Below are positions 14,286 through 23,957 of a DNA stretch of 64,000 nucleotides, one piece after another. Each line of letters begins with the position of its first letter. The stretch's first letter is position 1. The notes under the pieces were generated by a model. The model was not told the DNA's origin. It saw only the letters and a list, made by a program, of their open reading frames with translations, and did not search any database. The DNA comes from Pipra filicauda (lineage: Eukaryota; Chordata; Aves; Passeriformes; Pipridae), in assembly GCF_003945595.2 (NCBI RefSeq), contig NW_024104529.1:186001-250000 (forward strand), read 5' to 3'. A program made the translations under genes and the position numbers.

Positions 14286-14980
14286 TGTGCTGGTTTAAAG
14301 GTAAACCAGCAGGGGAAATGAACTCAACTCAAAAGAGAGATTATAAATCAGAATAACAATTTAATAAAATAATACAATAAGTACGATTATACAGATAAAC
14401 AATTGGTTTTAACCCACAAAACCCAAATATATAACCCAGCACCCTGGGGCATGAACAGAGTGGTGTTCTTTGGCCCCCTGAGTCCAAAGGAAAAGGAGAG
14501 GGGAAAACCTGTTGGTGAGAGTGCTGTTGCAGTCTGGTCAAGAGTGGTGATTGCAGTCTGGTTGAAAAGTAGTGGTTGCAGTCCAGTTGAGAGTGGTGGT
14601 CTCAGTCTGATTGAGAGCGGTGAGCTGCAGTCTTCCTCTGGATCACACGAGTTGTTCCAAAGGTCCCAAGACTCCAAGATTATGTATCTTCCAGTTCAGG
14701 CAGGAATGCTCACTACCTCCCTCAGGGCGGGGGGTTCCTTAATGGGTGTGAGGACAAGAGCAACTCCTATCTCGCAGGCCTCTCAACACCTAGTTTATAG
14801 CCTGAGGAGTCAGGCTCTATGTGCAGATGGTGTAAATGGTTCATTGATAACAGTTTTGGGAAATGGCATGGAAGGCTACAGAATACACAGTTTTGGGTTA
14901 CACCCATACAGTGATGAACTGGTCTCAGCTGTCCTAACTAGGACATTATCCACCAATTATTCTATGCCATCCATGTCATG
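14286..14980 (-). repeat. 3' LTR of the ERV-L-like element
   Basis: On the plus strand the segment opens with TGTGCTGGTTTAAAG, so the element strand ends in CA as LTRs do. The other edge is placed near 14978–14990, just inside the purine-rich minus-strand tract; the exact base is uncertain. A minus-strand ATTAAA-type polyadenylation signal lies near 14360. Because the 5' LTR is missing, neither LTR divergence nor target-site duplication can be read. The LTR interior contains a five-copy 24–25-bp tandem repeat. Confidence 0.75.
14521..14636. repeat. LTR-internal tandem repeat, ~24-bp unit, about 5 copies
   Basis: Units of 24–25 bp of the form gtggtg-attgcagtctggttga repeat about five times with several substitutions per copy. 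The pattern resembles U3 enhancer repeats of retroviral LTRs. Whether it binds factors is unknown. Confidence 0.8.
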
Positions 14981-15050
14981 CCCAAATTAACCCCCTTTAA
15001 AAACTATATCCCTTTAAAACTATATACATCTATATATATACAATGAAACA

Positions 15051-15548
15051 TTACAGACCATTCTCACTCAAAATTAGGTCCCCTTGTGGTACACAACGTG
15101 TCTCCCCATCTTTTTGCATTACCCACCAGGTGAAACTCGGCCCTTGGGCAAAAACAATCCCTCAGATGGGTTTACCTTTGCTTGAGGTGGGACTAATCCA
15201 AACAGTCTACCCTAACATACCTCTCATATGCACCACGGGGACTTTATCTCCATCTAGAGTATGCAAAGGTTCTGATTGGGCAGGGCCAGCTCAATTGACA
15301 GAGCCTCGGGTGTTGACCAACCAGGTGGCCTTTGCTAAATGCAGCTCCCAGTGTTTGAGAGTCTCCCCACACAGTGCCTTCAGGGTGGTTTTCAGCAGTT
15401 CGTTGCACCGCTCAACTTTTCCAGCAGCTGGTGCATGGTAGGGGATATGATACACCCACTCAATGCCGTGCTCTTTGGCCCAGGTGTCTACGAGGCCATT
15501 CTTGAAATGGGTCCCATTATCAGACTCAATTCTCTCCAGGGTGCCGTG
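15051..15548 (-). pseudogene. Disrupted C-terminal integrase region
   Basis: The same frame continues past the TGA with integrase-like sequence: an SDNGTHF-type motif with the second catalytic aspartate, then the glutamate-containing AGKVE segment. Further in-frame stops occur at 15291–15293 (TGA) and 15207–15209 (TAG). The natural end appears to be a TAA at 15051–15053, shortly before the purine-rich tract. It is read as inactivating decay of the pol 3' end. Confidence 0.75.
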
Positions 15549-18257
15549 TCACCACAGGACTTGTTTTTCAAGGCCCAGGATGGTATTCCGGGCAGTGGCA
15601 TGAGGCACGGGGTATGTCTCCAACCATCCAGTACTTCCTTCTACCATGGTCAGTACATAGCACTTGCCTTGGTGGGTTTTGGGGAGCGTGATGTAGTCAA
15701 CTTGCCAGGCTTCCCCATACCTGTATTTTGACCATTGCCCACCATACCATAGAGGCTTCACCCGCTTGGCCTGCTTGATGGCAGTACATGTCTCACAGTC
15801 ATGGATGACCTGTGAGACAATGTCCTTGGTTAAGTCCACCCCTCGGTCACGAGCCCATCTGTATGTTGCATCTCTCCCCTGATGACCGGAGGCATCATGG
15901 GCCCATCGAGCCAGAAATAATTCTCCTTTGTGCTGCCAATCCAGATCTACCTGAGAGACTTTAATCCTGGCGGCTCGGTCCGCCTGCTCATTGTTACAAT
16001 GCTCCTCATTAGCCCGTTTCTTGCGTACATGAGCATCTACATGACCGACTTTCACACTCAGCTTCTCTACCCGGCCAGCGATGTCCTGCCACATCTCTGC
16101 CGCCCAGATGGGTTTCCCTTGGCGCTGCCAGTTGGCCTTTTTCCATCGCTCCAGCCATCCCCAGAGAGCATTGGCCACCATCCATGAGTCAGTGTAGAGA
16201 TAGAGTCTTGGCCACTTCTCTTGTTCAGCTATATCCAAAGCCAACTGAATGGTTTTAAACTCTGCAAACTGACTTGACCCACCTTGTCCTTTGGTCACTT
16301 CTGCAACTCGCCGTGTGGGACTCCATACAGCTGCCTTCCATTTTCGGTTTGTCCCTACAATGCGGCAGGAGCCATCCGTGAAGAGCACATATTGCCTTTC
16401 ATCTGCTGGTAGCTTGTTATATGGTGGGGCCTCCTCAGCCCGTGTCACCTGCTCCTCCTCTTCTTCAGAGGATAGTCCGAAACTCTCACCTTCGGGCCAA
16501 TTGGTGATTGGCCCAGGGCAATTAGGATTCCCTATCCGGGTTCGCTGTGTGATCAGAGCGATCCACTTACTCCATGTGGCATCGGTGGCGTGATGTGTGG
16601 AAGGAACTCTTCCCTTGAACATCCAGCCCAGCACTGGTAGTCGGGGTGCCAGGAGGAGCTGCACTTCGGTGCTGATCACTTCTGAGGCAGCTCGAACTCC
16701 TTCATAGGCAGCCAGGATCTCTTTCTCAGTTGGTGTATAGCTGGCTTCAGATCCTTTGTATCCCCGACTCCAGAATCCCAGCGGTCGTCCTCGGGTCTCC
16801 CCAGGCACTTTCTGCCAGAGGCTCCAAGAAGGGCCATTCTTCCCAGTTGCAGTGTAGAGCACATTCTTCATGTCCTGTCCTGTCCTTACTGGCCCAAGGG
16901 CTACCGCATGGGCAATCTCCTGTTTAATTTGTTCAAAGGCTTGTTGTTGTTCAGGGCCCCACTGGAAATCATTTTTCTTCCGTGTCACAAGGTAGAGAGG
17001 GCTTACAATCTGACTGTACTCGGGGATATGCATCCTCCAAAAGCCCACAGCACCTAGGAAAGCCTGTGTTTCCTTCTTGCTGGTTGGTGGGGACACGGCT
17101 GCTATTTTGTTAATCACCTCCATTGGAATTAGGCGGCGTCCATCTTGCCACTTCACTCCTAGGAACTGAATTTCCTGAGCAGGTCCCTTGACCTTACTTC
17201 GTTTAATGGCAAAACCAGCTCTTAGGAGAATCTGGATTATCTTCTCTCCTTTCTCGAAGACTTCCCCGCCTGTGTTCCCCCATACAATGATGTCGTCAAT
17301 GTACTGTAGGTGCTTTGGAGCCTCATCCTTTTCCAGTGCAGTCTGGATCAGTCCATGGCAAATGCTGGGACTGTGTTTCCACCCCTGAGGCAGTCGATTC
17401 CAGGTGTACTGCACACCTCTCCAAGTGAAAACAAATTGTGGCCTGCACTCCGCTGCCAAAGGAATGGAGAAAAAGGCATTGGCAATGTCAATGGTGGCAT
17501 ACCACTTGGCTGCCTTGGACTCCAGCTCGTACTGGAGCTCCAGCATGTCCGGCACAGCAGCACTCAGGGGTGGTGTGACTTCATTGAGTCCACGGTAATC
17601 CACCGTCAGCCTCCACTCTCCGCTGGACTTACGCACTGGCCATATAGGGCTATTAAAGGGTGAGCGAGTCTTGCTGACCACCCCCTGGGTCTCCAGTTCA
17701 CGGATCATCTTATGTATAGGGGTCACAGAGTCTCGGTCGGTGCGGTATTGCCGACGGTGCACTGTTGCTGTGGCTATCGGTACCAATTGTTCTTCAACCT
17801 TCAGCAGTCCCACAGCAGAGGGGTCCTCTGAGAGACCAGGCAAGGTGTTCAACTGTCTAATTTCCTCCGTCTCCACAGCAGCTATGCCAAAAGCCCAACA
17901 AAGTCCTTTTGGGTCTTTGAAATACCCACTCCTCAGGTAATCTATGCCAAGGATGCACGGGGCCTCTGGGCCAGTCACGATGGGGTGTCTGTGCCATTCC
18001 TTCCCAGTCAGGCTCACTTCAGCTTCCAGTACAGTCAGCTGTTGGGATCCCCCTGTCACCCCAGAAATGGAGATGGATTCTGCCCCTACGTATCTTGATG
18101 GCATTAAAGTACATTGTGCGCCGGTGTCCACTAAGGCCTTATATCTTTGTGGCTCTGATGTGCCAGGCCACCGAATCCACTTGCAAATTGAGCTGTGGGT
18201 TTCTTTCATCTCAGTAATTATCAAACAAAACCCCTCTTTTTTTACCTTCCTGCCCAT
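15549..18257 (-). pseudogene. Retroviral pol frame (protease, RT, RNase H, integrase N-terminal part)
   Basis: This 902-codon frame is uninterrupted. An aspartic protease motif DTGA lies at residues 44–47, with the family's ILGID downstream (102–106). The reverse transcriptase spans about 180–370 and has YIDD at 319–322. RNase H spans about 622–765, with acidic residues D628, E666, D690 and D760. The integrase zinc-binding residues are H787, H792, C821 and C824, and the first catalytic aspartate is D854. A TGA at 15549–15551 ends the frame inside the integrase core, before the second catalytic aspartate, so the integrase is broken. An in-frame TGA also lies about ten codons upstream of the first ATG, and no gag precedes it. 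The frame is remarkably open for a fossil copy, which suggests a fairly young insertion. Autonomous function is not expected. Confidence 0.9.
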
Positions 18258-18300
18258 AGCTGAGCACTCAGAATTGTGGACGCTTCAACAACATTCTTGA

Positions 18301-18998
18301 ATATATTTTTAAGTTTTAGACATGAAGGCTATATTTTTTTCCATATTATATAATCAGCTTATCTTTAGGAAACATTAAAGAGACATGAAAAACTTAGACA
18401 AGTCAAATAATAACTCTTTCCACAACCATAAGGGGATTTCTCCCTCTATTTTTTGTCACCACTGCATAGAACTGGTGACAGTGGCTCCTCAGCTGCTGGG
18501 GCTAAGAGTGACATTACAAAAGTGTTTCTGGCCAGAGATGCCTTCCTGCAAACTGCACACCAAGAAGGGAGGGCAAGAAGGGAGGGCAGTTTCCAACCAT
18601 GCTGGTAAATGCCTCCTTCCTCTCATCCAGGATCAGCCCCAGACAGTCAGCGAGTTCAGAAGGAGTAAAGCTGGGGATAACTCACAGCACCCATCACTAC
18701 AGTCTGACCTGGGTGGTGTCAGGGAGAGCAGCACAGATCTTATTTGCACCAGTGGACATCATGAAATCAGTGGAGCTGAACTCAGATGATCAGAATGAGG
18801 CTCATTATCTCTGCAAATTCATGCAGAGCGAGTTGCATGCTGCACAGCCTTTCCTACTCTGAGTCACTCCAACTCCTGCTCTAGGCTGTTCAGTAGCAAA
18901 CTGTCAATAAAACTCATTAATTATGTGCTCTATATAGAAATAGTGCATTTAACTGAGGAGCGACAACAAATGAAGAGTGCAGCAAGGGGTGAATTAAG
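18301..18998. other. Intergenic DNA between ERV and CR1
   Basis: Non-coding sequence follows the truncated retroviral end. The only structure I see is a 13-bp unit (caagaagggaggg) repeated twice in tandem at 18561–18586. No gene is supported. Confidence 0.6.
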
Positions 18999-19482
18999 TG
19001 GTTCATAGAATCACAGAATGACCTGGGCTGGAAGTGACTTCTTTAAAGTTCATCTACATCTCATTCCAACCCCCCTGCCATGGACAGAGGCATGTTTCAC
19101 TAGACCAGGTTGTTGAAAGCCCCATCCAGCCTGGCCTTGAGCACTGCCAAGGACAAGGTAGCCACAGCTTCCTGGGGCAACCTGTGCCAGGACCTCACCA
19201 CCCTCACAGTAAAGATTTTTTTGAATGTATCTACCCTAAATCTACTCTCTTTCAGTTTGAATCCATTCCTCCCTGTCCTGTCACTAAATGCTCTTGTAAA
19301 AAGTCCCCCTCCATCTCTATTGTAGCCTCCATTCAGGTACAGGAAGGCCACAGTAAGGTCATCCCTAAACCATCCCTTTTCCAGGCTGAACAAACCCAAT
19401 TCTCTCAGCCTTTCCCCACAGTAGAGGTGCTCCATCCCTCTAATAATCCTAGTGGCCTCCTCTGGACTTGCTCCAGCAGTTA
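18999..19482 (-). mobile_element. CR1 LINE 3' fragment
   Basis: On the minus strand the sequence encodes the C-terminal end of CR1 ORF2: a frame at 19100–19435 contains the typical RNGFKLKESRFRVDTFKK and VVRSWHRLPQEAV stretches and ends in LDGAFNNLV. The 3' UTR follows toward 19000 and ends in the characteristic gattctatgaa-type tail (plus strand ttcatagaatcacagaat). It is 5'-truncated, as is usual for CR1, and cannot code for a functional protein. Confidence 0.9.
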
Positions 19483-21699
19483 ATGGAATACAGGATGTGT
19501 GTCAGTAAAGAAGTGGTAAAGGTGGGTGGGAGTCTTAATGTTACATAGACTTGCTTGATGTTTGGTGCATATATGAACCCAATTCCCCTTCTAATTTCAG
19601 TACAGTTATATCTAGCACTCCCCTGTGTTTCTACTGATATATAAAGTCTCTGATGAATAACTGATAAACTTATCTTTTACGTAAGCCATTACTGGAGAGC
19701 CAGCAAATAGTATAGACATGTTGTTTGTCTTCTCTGTTTTCAGTCCTGTTCTCATCTGAGTCACGTTTGGCTAGCGTTCATATCCAGCTCCTTGACTGGT
19801 GGTAGTTAAAAAAAAAATTAAAATATACACCCTTGCGGAGCAAGTGGCAGGAGCAGTGCAAAACAGATGTTCTTTGACAAAGATTCTTGGTTTTTGTCCT
19901 ATGTAAACACACATCTGCAGCTGTTGGCAACATTATAACAGAGGATGGTTTCTGTACTGGCTGTCCAGGCTCTACACCTTATAAAATATTCTGGCATTGT
20001 GACACAAGATTTAACAGCAGCCAACAACTGACCTTCCACATGAGTGGCTGTCATTTCTGTCCACTACACACTGTTGTTTTATCTGATGGTTACAGGGAAT
20101 TCTAATACCTCAAAATGAAATAAGAGGATATGAGAAGCAAACCCTGGAAGAGAGTGAAAATGAGCAAGGAATATTTCACAAACTTGGGGGGAGCTGTAAT
20201 ACCTAACAGCAATAAAGAAGCAAGAAGCTATCCACAGTAGAAAGGGGAGGAGGCTGGAAATAGCGGGGTTGGGCAGGAGAAAATGGCTGTGGCACCTCTT
20301 TCCGCGTGTGGAGGAAAAAAACAAACACAGCAGGAGACCAAAACCATAACCTGAACCTGACCTCCCTCTCACACAAAACCTCTGGGCTGAACTTTGGTCG
20401 TTGCGTCACCGACACAACGCAGCCTTGAAGACCAGCCAACTACACTGTGACTTTTTTTTTCACATGTGCTCAAGATGGTAGAGGCCACCTAAGAATATGG
20501 CCTTTCAGAAGAAAAAAACATGTCAATTTAATTGTCAGTTGGCTGGACAGCTTGCTTTTCTGTTGAGGTTGGTTTGTGGGTTTATTTGAATATTACTGCA
20601 CTGAAAAGATGTGGGTGTGATATAGCATTTAACTGGAACGTTAAGTGCCAAGGACTTATTTTTGTCTGTATCTGTTAGAAATGGCAATCAATAGAGTAGT
20701 TAAAAACACTGGAGATCATAAGGTGATCAATTATTAAAAATATAAACTTCATCATCAGTTTAACATGGCACCAGAATCATCCACATAAAGATGTTCTTAA
20801 AATCTTAATAAATGTCCTTGTACACAAGACATGTGATTCATGGTTTAGAGTGATAAGCACTGAAAGGGTCAAATAACTCACCTAATACCACTCAGCAAGT
20901 CAAGATCAGGTTGAGCTCAGCCTCAGGATTCTGTTTTTCCATGTTGATCTTTCCTACAATTGCATGTTACTCCAAGCGCACAATGTCCTACAAATACCAA
21001 GCATTTGTTTCCACAAAATGGTCTATTTTTGTGCTGCATAGAAAAAAACCCAGTGTGTTCAAAAGTGAGCATTGTAGCACTCACCTGCAAGTTAAGTGCA
21101 ATTGCTGAGGCAGGACACAAATGGACAGCCAACAGAGAATTTATCATTATCACTGATAATGGTAACTGCCAAAAATTCCAGTCCACACCTCCACAGTTAA
21201 ATTGACTGTCCCTGTGGAAGGGGACTGAATAGAAAAGCTCACATGGAGCCTTCCAAATCTGCCAGTTGCCACCCAATGCAGCAGCATTGAGACTGTCGGA
21301 GTCCTTGGCAGTTCACTCCAATACAGACAGGTTCACAGGCCATTAAAGACCCTTCCTCTCCACTCGGGATGATGCTCCCTCATCCTAAGCATCTTCACCT
21401 GTGTTCCCAACACTGGCACAGGACAGACTTATCAGTGTGAACATGAAACAGCTAAAGACTGCAATGATTTGTAGCTTCAGGTGAAACTTGAACATCCTTC
21501 TCTGGGGAGAGGAAGCAATGATGCCATGACTTGAATTTGCATCCTGTGCACCAAACTTATCTAGGGAAGGTGGGAAATAGGATTGGGAAGATAAATCCAA
21601 GACACCAATCTTTGTTTACAGTATCAGTATTTCATCCTCTGTTGGGCCATCCCAGGCCCACAACACTTGTATTTATGATTCATGTACAGTGTTTATGGT
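19483..21699. other. Intergenic DNA, no gene supported
   Basis: Non-coding, mostly AT-rich. A 13-bp site TCTTTGACAAAGA at 19871–19883 carries CTTTG cores on both strands (HMG-box type: Sox or TCF), which may be coincidental. No recognisable exon or RNA gene is seen. Confidence 0.55.
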
Positions 21700-21893
21700 T
21701 CCCATGAGGGTGGTGAGACACTGGAACAGGTTGCCCGGAGAAGTTGTGGATGCCCCATCCCTGACAATGTTTAAGGCCAGGTTAGACGATGTCCTGAGCA
21801 ACCTGATCTAGTGGGTGGCATCCCTGCCCACAGGGGTATTTCCAAGGATTAGATAATCTTTGAGATCCCTTCCAATGCAAACCAATGTGTAAG
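21700..21893 (+). mobile_element. CR1 LINE 3' fragment
   Basis: The sequence beginning gagggtggtgagacactggaacaggttgcc and continuing through ccatccctgacaatg and ccttccaatgcaaacc matches the terminal CR1 ORF2 and 3' UTR pattern. It is a short, diverged, 5'-truncated copy. The terminal octamer repeats are degenerate. Confidence 0.85.
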
Positions 21894-22779
21894 AACACTA
21901 TAAGGCCACATATCTCTTACTAAACTTTAATGCCTTTAATCAAGGAGACACAATGGTTTTCCTTGTTTTAAAATAAAATCTTTTAACTTGGCAGGCTGCA
22001 GCCCCTGCAGTCATATTTGATTAAGTATTATCATTCAGCTGTTTTTCAGAATCCTAACCAGCTAGGCCTACACCTACCATGGTACTTACATGCTGCAGAA
22101 CCCACTCAAGTAATTTAACTCAAGGTGTACACAGAGCCTGTAAATTTCTGTGACCAGAGCCTAACTTTGTTTACCAAATCTCAGCACTAACGGGTTAATT
22201 TCTTACTTAAAAAACAAGGATTTTCTTGGCATGATCTGCTACGCACAGTCACGCCAATTAGAAAGAAGGTAATAGGACTGTTACCACAGATATATGAATT
22301 AAATAAAACATTACATGTAATGCCCTAGCAGAATAAATGCTGTACCCTTTTTTTACATTAGCCTGAAACAACCACATGCAGGCTCCACCAGGAACCAAGC
22401 CAGAAGATTATCCATCCTTTTTGCCACACGTGGATTCTCTGATGATCAGTATCTGGAACTCCATGTGCTCGTCGGTTCATCTGCGGTTAAAGACAATGAA
22501 TTCAGGCACAATCACACTTACAGGTGACCGCGAGGGGATGCGTGCGGGACAGAGCCTGCCGCGCAGCCCGACCTCGACCCAACACCGCAACGGGAGAGGC
22601 AGTGCTCGAGAGCTGAGATCTGATAAGTCTGCCCAAACGGCTTAGCCGTACCAAGCAGTCAGCGATAAAAAAATAAGTTGTTCGTGCAGTCGCTGCACAT
22701 CCGTGGCACAGCACTCGTGCTACTCTGCTCGGTTTCACACCGCTTAACTACCAGTCAAGAAACAAGTTGCTCCTGAGCC
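21894..22779. other. Upstream flank of the ADO CpG island
   Basis: AT-rich DNA until about 22400, then CpG content rises toward the ADO promoter. Short frames are open on both strands but show no recognisable protein. I see no gene. The last few hundred bases may belong to the ADO promoter region. Confidence 0.5.
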
Positions 22780-23216
22780 TTCTCGCCCTTCCCACGGCAG
22801 TGCGGGAGGGAACAGGCGGCACCGGGGGGGGGGGGGGACGGGGACTTATCACCGCGGCTTCCCCGGACGCAGCACAGCCCCCGCACTGGCCGTGCCCCTG
22901 CCCGGGCAGACTCCTCCAGCTCCGGGGGAGCGGTCGCTCCCACCGCTTCCCTCCTCTCCCTCTCCCTTCCCCCCCTTCCCCTCTCCTCCCCTCACCCCGC
23001 GGCGCTGAACCGCGGCCACCTCACGCCCCTCACCTCCGCCGCCGCCGCCGCCCTCCTCCTCCTCCTCCTCCTGCCGCTCGTTCCTCCTCCCCCGTCCCAG
23101 ACTACGCTGCCCGTGGTGCCCGGCGGCGCCGCGGCTGCGCGGCCGCCCGGGGGCGGGGGCGGAAGCGTTGCCGGGCTCCGCCCGCCGCGGCCGGGCCGGG
23201 CCGAGGCGCCGCCGCC
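22780..23216 (+). promoter_or_regulatory. ADO: CpG-island promoter and 5' UTR of ADO
   Basis: A very GC- and CpG-rich segment leads into the ADO start codon, with a G14 run at 22824–22837, GC boxes (gggggcgggggcgg near 23150) and no TATA box near the gene, as is typical of a broadly expressed gene. At 23101–23121 an ACTACnnTGCCC...TGCCC arrangement resembles the ZNF143/SBS motif. The transcription start is not determinable but is probably between about 23050 and 23150. No upstream ATG occurs between 23101 and 23216. Confidence 0.7.
23101..23121 (+). promoter_or_regulatory. Possible ZNF143-type promoter site
   Basis: ACTACGCTGCCCGTGGTGCC has the ACTAC, TxCCC and TGC blocks at the spacing of the ZNF143 (SBS) motif found near start sites of many CpG-island genes, with several changes from consensus. 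It lies about 100 bp before the ADO ATG. Confidence 0.35.
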
Positions 23217-23957
23217 ATGCCCCGGGACAACATGGCCTCCCTGATCCAGCGGGTGGCGCGGCAGGCCGGCCTCACCTTCCGCAGCCCGGCGGGCCCGGCC
23301 TTCGGCGAGAACCTGCACCGCCTGCAGCAGTTGCTGGACGAGGTGCGCGCCGAGGACTTGCACCTGGCGCCGCGGGGGCCGTCGGCCGCGGCGGCGGCGG
23401 CGGGCGGGGGTCCGCCGTGGGCCGGCGTGGTGCCGCCCGTCAGCTACATGCACATCTGCGAGACGGAGAACTTCAGCATGGGCGTGTTCCTGCTGCGGAG
23501 CGGCGCCTGCATCCCGCTGCACGACCACCCGGGCATGAACGGCATGCTGAAGGTTCTGTACGGCACGCTGCGCATCGCCTGCATGGACACGCTGCCCGCC
23601 GGCGCCGCCGCCGCCCCGCCGCCCCCCGCCGCCGGCTCCGGGCCCTGCCTGCGCGCCCTGTTCCGCTCCCGCCAGCACTACACGCCCGCCTCGCCGCCCT
23701 GCCTGCTCTCGCCGCACTCCGACAACCTCCACCAGATCGACGCCGTGGACGGGCCCGCCGCCTTCCTCGACATCCTGGCGCCGCCCTACGACCCCCAGCA
23801 CGGCCGGGACTGCCACTACTACCGGCTGCTGGAGGGGCCGCCGGCGGGCGCCGAGCCGCCCGCGCTGCCGCGGGAAGTGTGGCTGGTGGAGACCCCGCAG
23901 GCCGCCGACTTCTGGTGCGGGGGCGAGCCCTACCCCGGGCCCCGCGTCTACCTCTGA
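23217..23957 (+). CDS. ADO: 2-aminoethanethiol (cysteamine) dioxygenase
   Basis: This intronless gene encodes 246 residues. ADO is a cupin-fold, non-haem iron thiol dioxygenase that converts cysteamine to hypotaurine and oxidises N-terminal cysteines of proteins such as RGS4/5 and IL-32, feeding them to the oxygen-dependent N-degron pathway. The start is supported by gccgccATGc and by the conserved N-terminus MPRDNMASLIQR; the frame is open further upstream but that part is not conserved. Iron ligands correspond to H102 and H104 (PLHDHPGM) and H172 (NLHQIDAV). C199 and Y201 (DCHYYR) match the Cys–Tyr pair that is crosslinked in human ADO. The C-terminal EVWLVETPQAADFWCGGEPYPGP is family-typical. 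It is shorter than the human protein (270 residues); differences lie in the N-terminal linker (residues 52–70, alanine- and glycine-rich) and the loop at 125–145 (alanine- and proline-rich). Confidence 0.97.
   Translation: MPRDNMASLIQRVARQAGLTFRSPAGPAFGENLHRLQQLLDEVRAEDLHLAPRGPSAAAAAAGGGPPWAGVVPPVSYMHICETENFSMGVFLLRSGACIPLHDHPGMNGMLKVLYGTLRIACMDTLPAGAAAAPPPPAAGSGPCLRALFRSRQHYTPASPPCLLSPHSDNLHQIDAVDGPAAFLDILAPPYDPQHGRDCHYYRLLEGPPAGAEPPALPREVWLVETPQAADFWCGGEPYPGPRVYL

Larger units (their letters stand above)
14286..18300 (-). mobile_element. ERV-L-like endogenous retrovirus, 5'-truncated
   Basis: This is a minus-strand provirus fragment. From low to high coordinate it holds the 3' LTR (about 14286–14980), a purine-rich tract on the minus strand near 14991–14998 suited to be the polypurine tract, a disrupted integrase C-terminal part (15051–15548), and a long open pol frame (15549–18257). 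No gag, primer-binding site or 5' LTR is seen. Similarity to retroviral sequence stops near 18300 and ordinary AT-rich DNA follows, so the element is truncated at its 5' end. No env frame follows pol, as is usual for ERV-L. The class III (ERV-L-like) assignment rests on the pol motifs and layout and is a judgement. Confidence 0.85.

Noticed and set aside
14403..14990. 195-codon plus-strand frame
   Set aside because: Lies antisense inside the ERV LTR and reflects its tandem repeats, not a gene.
22615..22735. Possible tRNA-like sequence (GTTCGTGC)
   Set aside because: No cloverleaf with A and B boxes at the right spacing could be built.
22767..23216. N-terminal extension of ADO from an upstream in-frame ATG
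   Set aside because: The extension is low-complexity proline/arginine-rich promoter sequence. The conserved protein starts at MPRDNMASLIQR with a strong initiation context.
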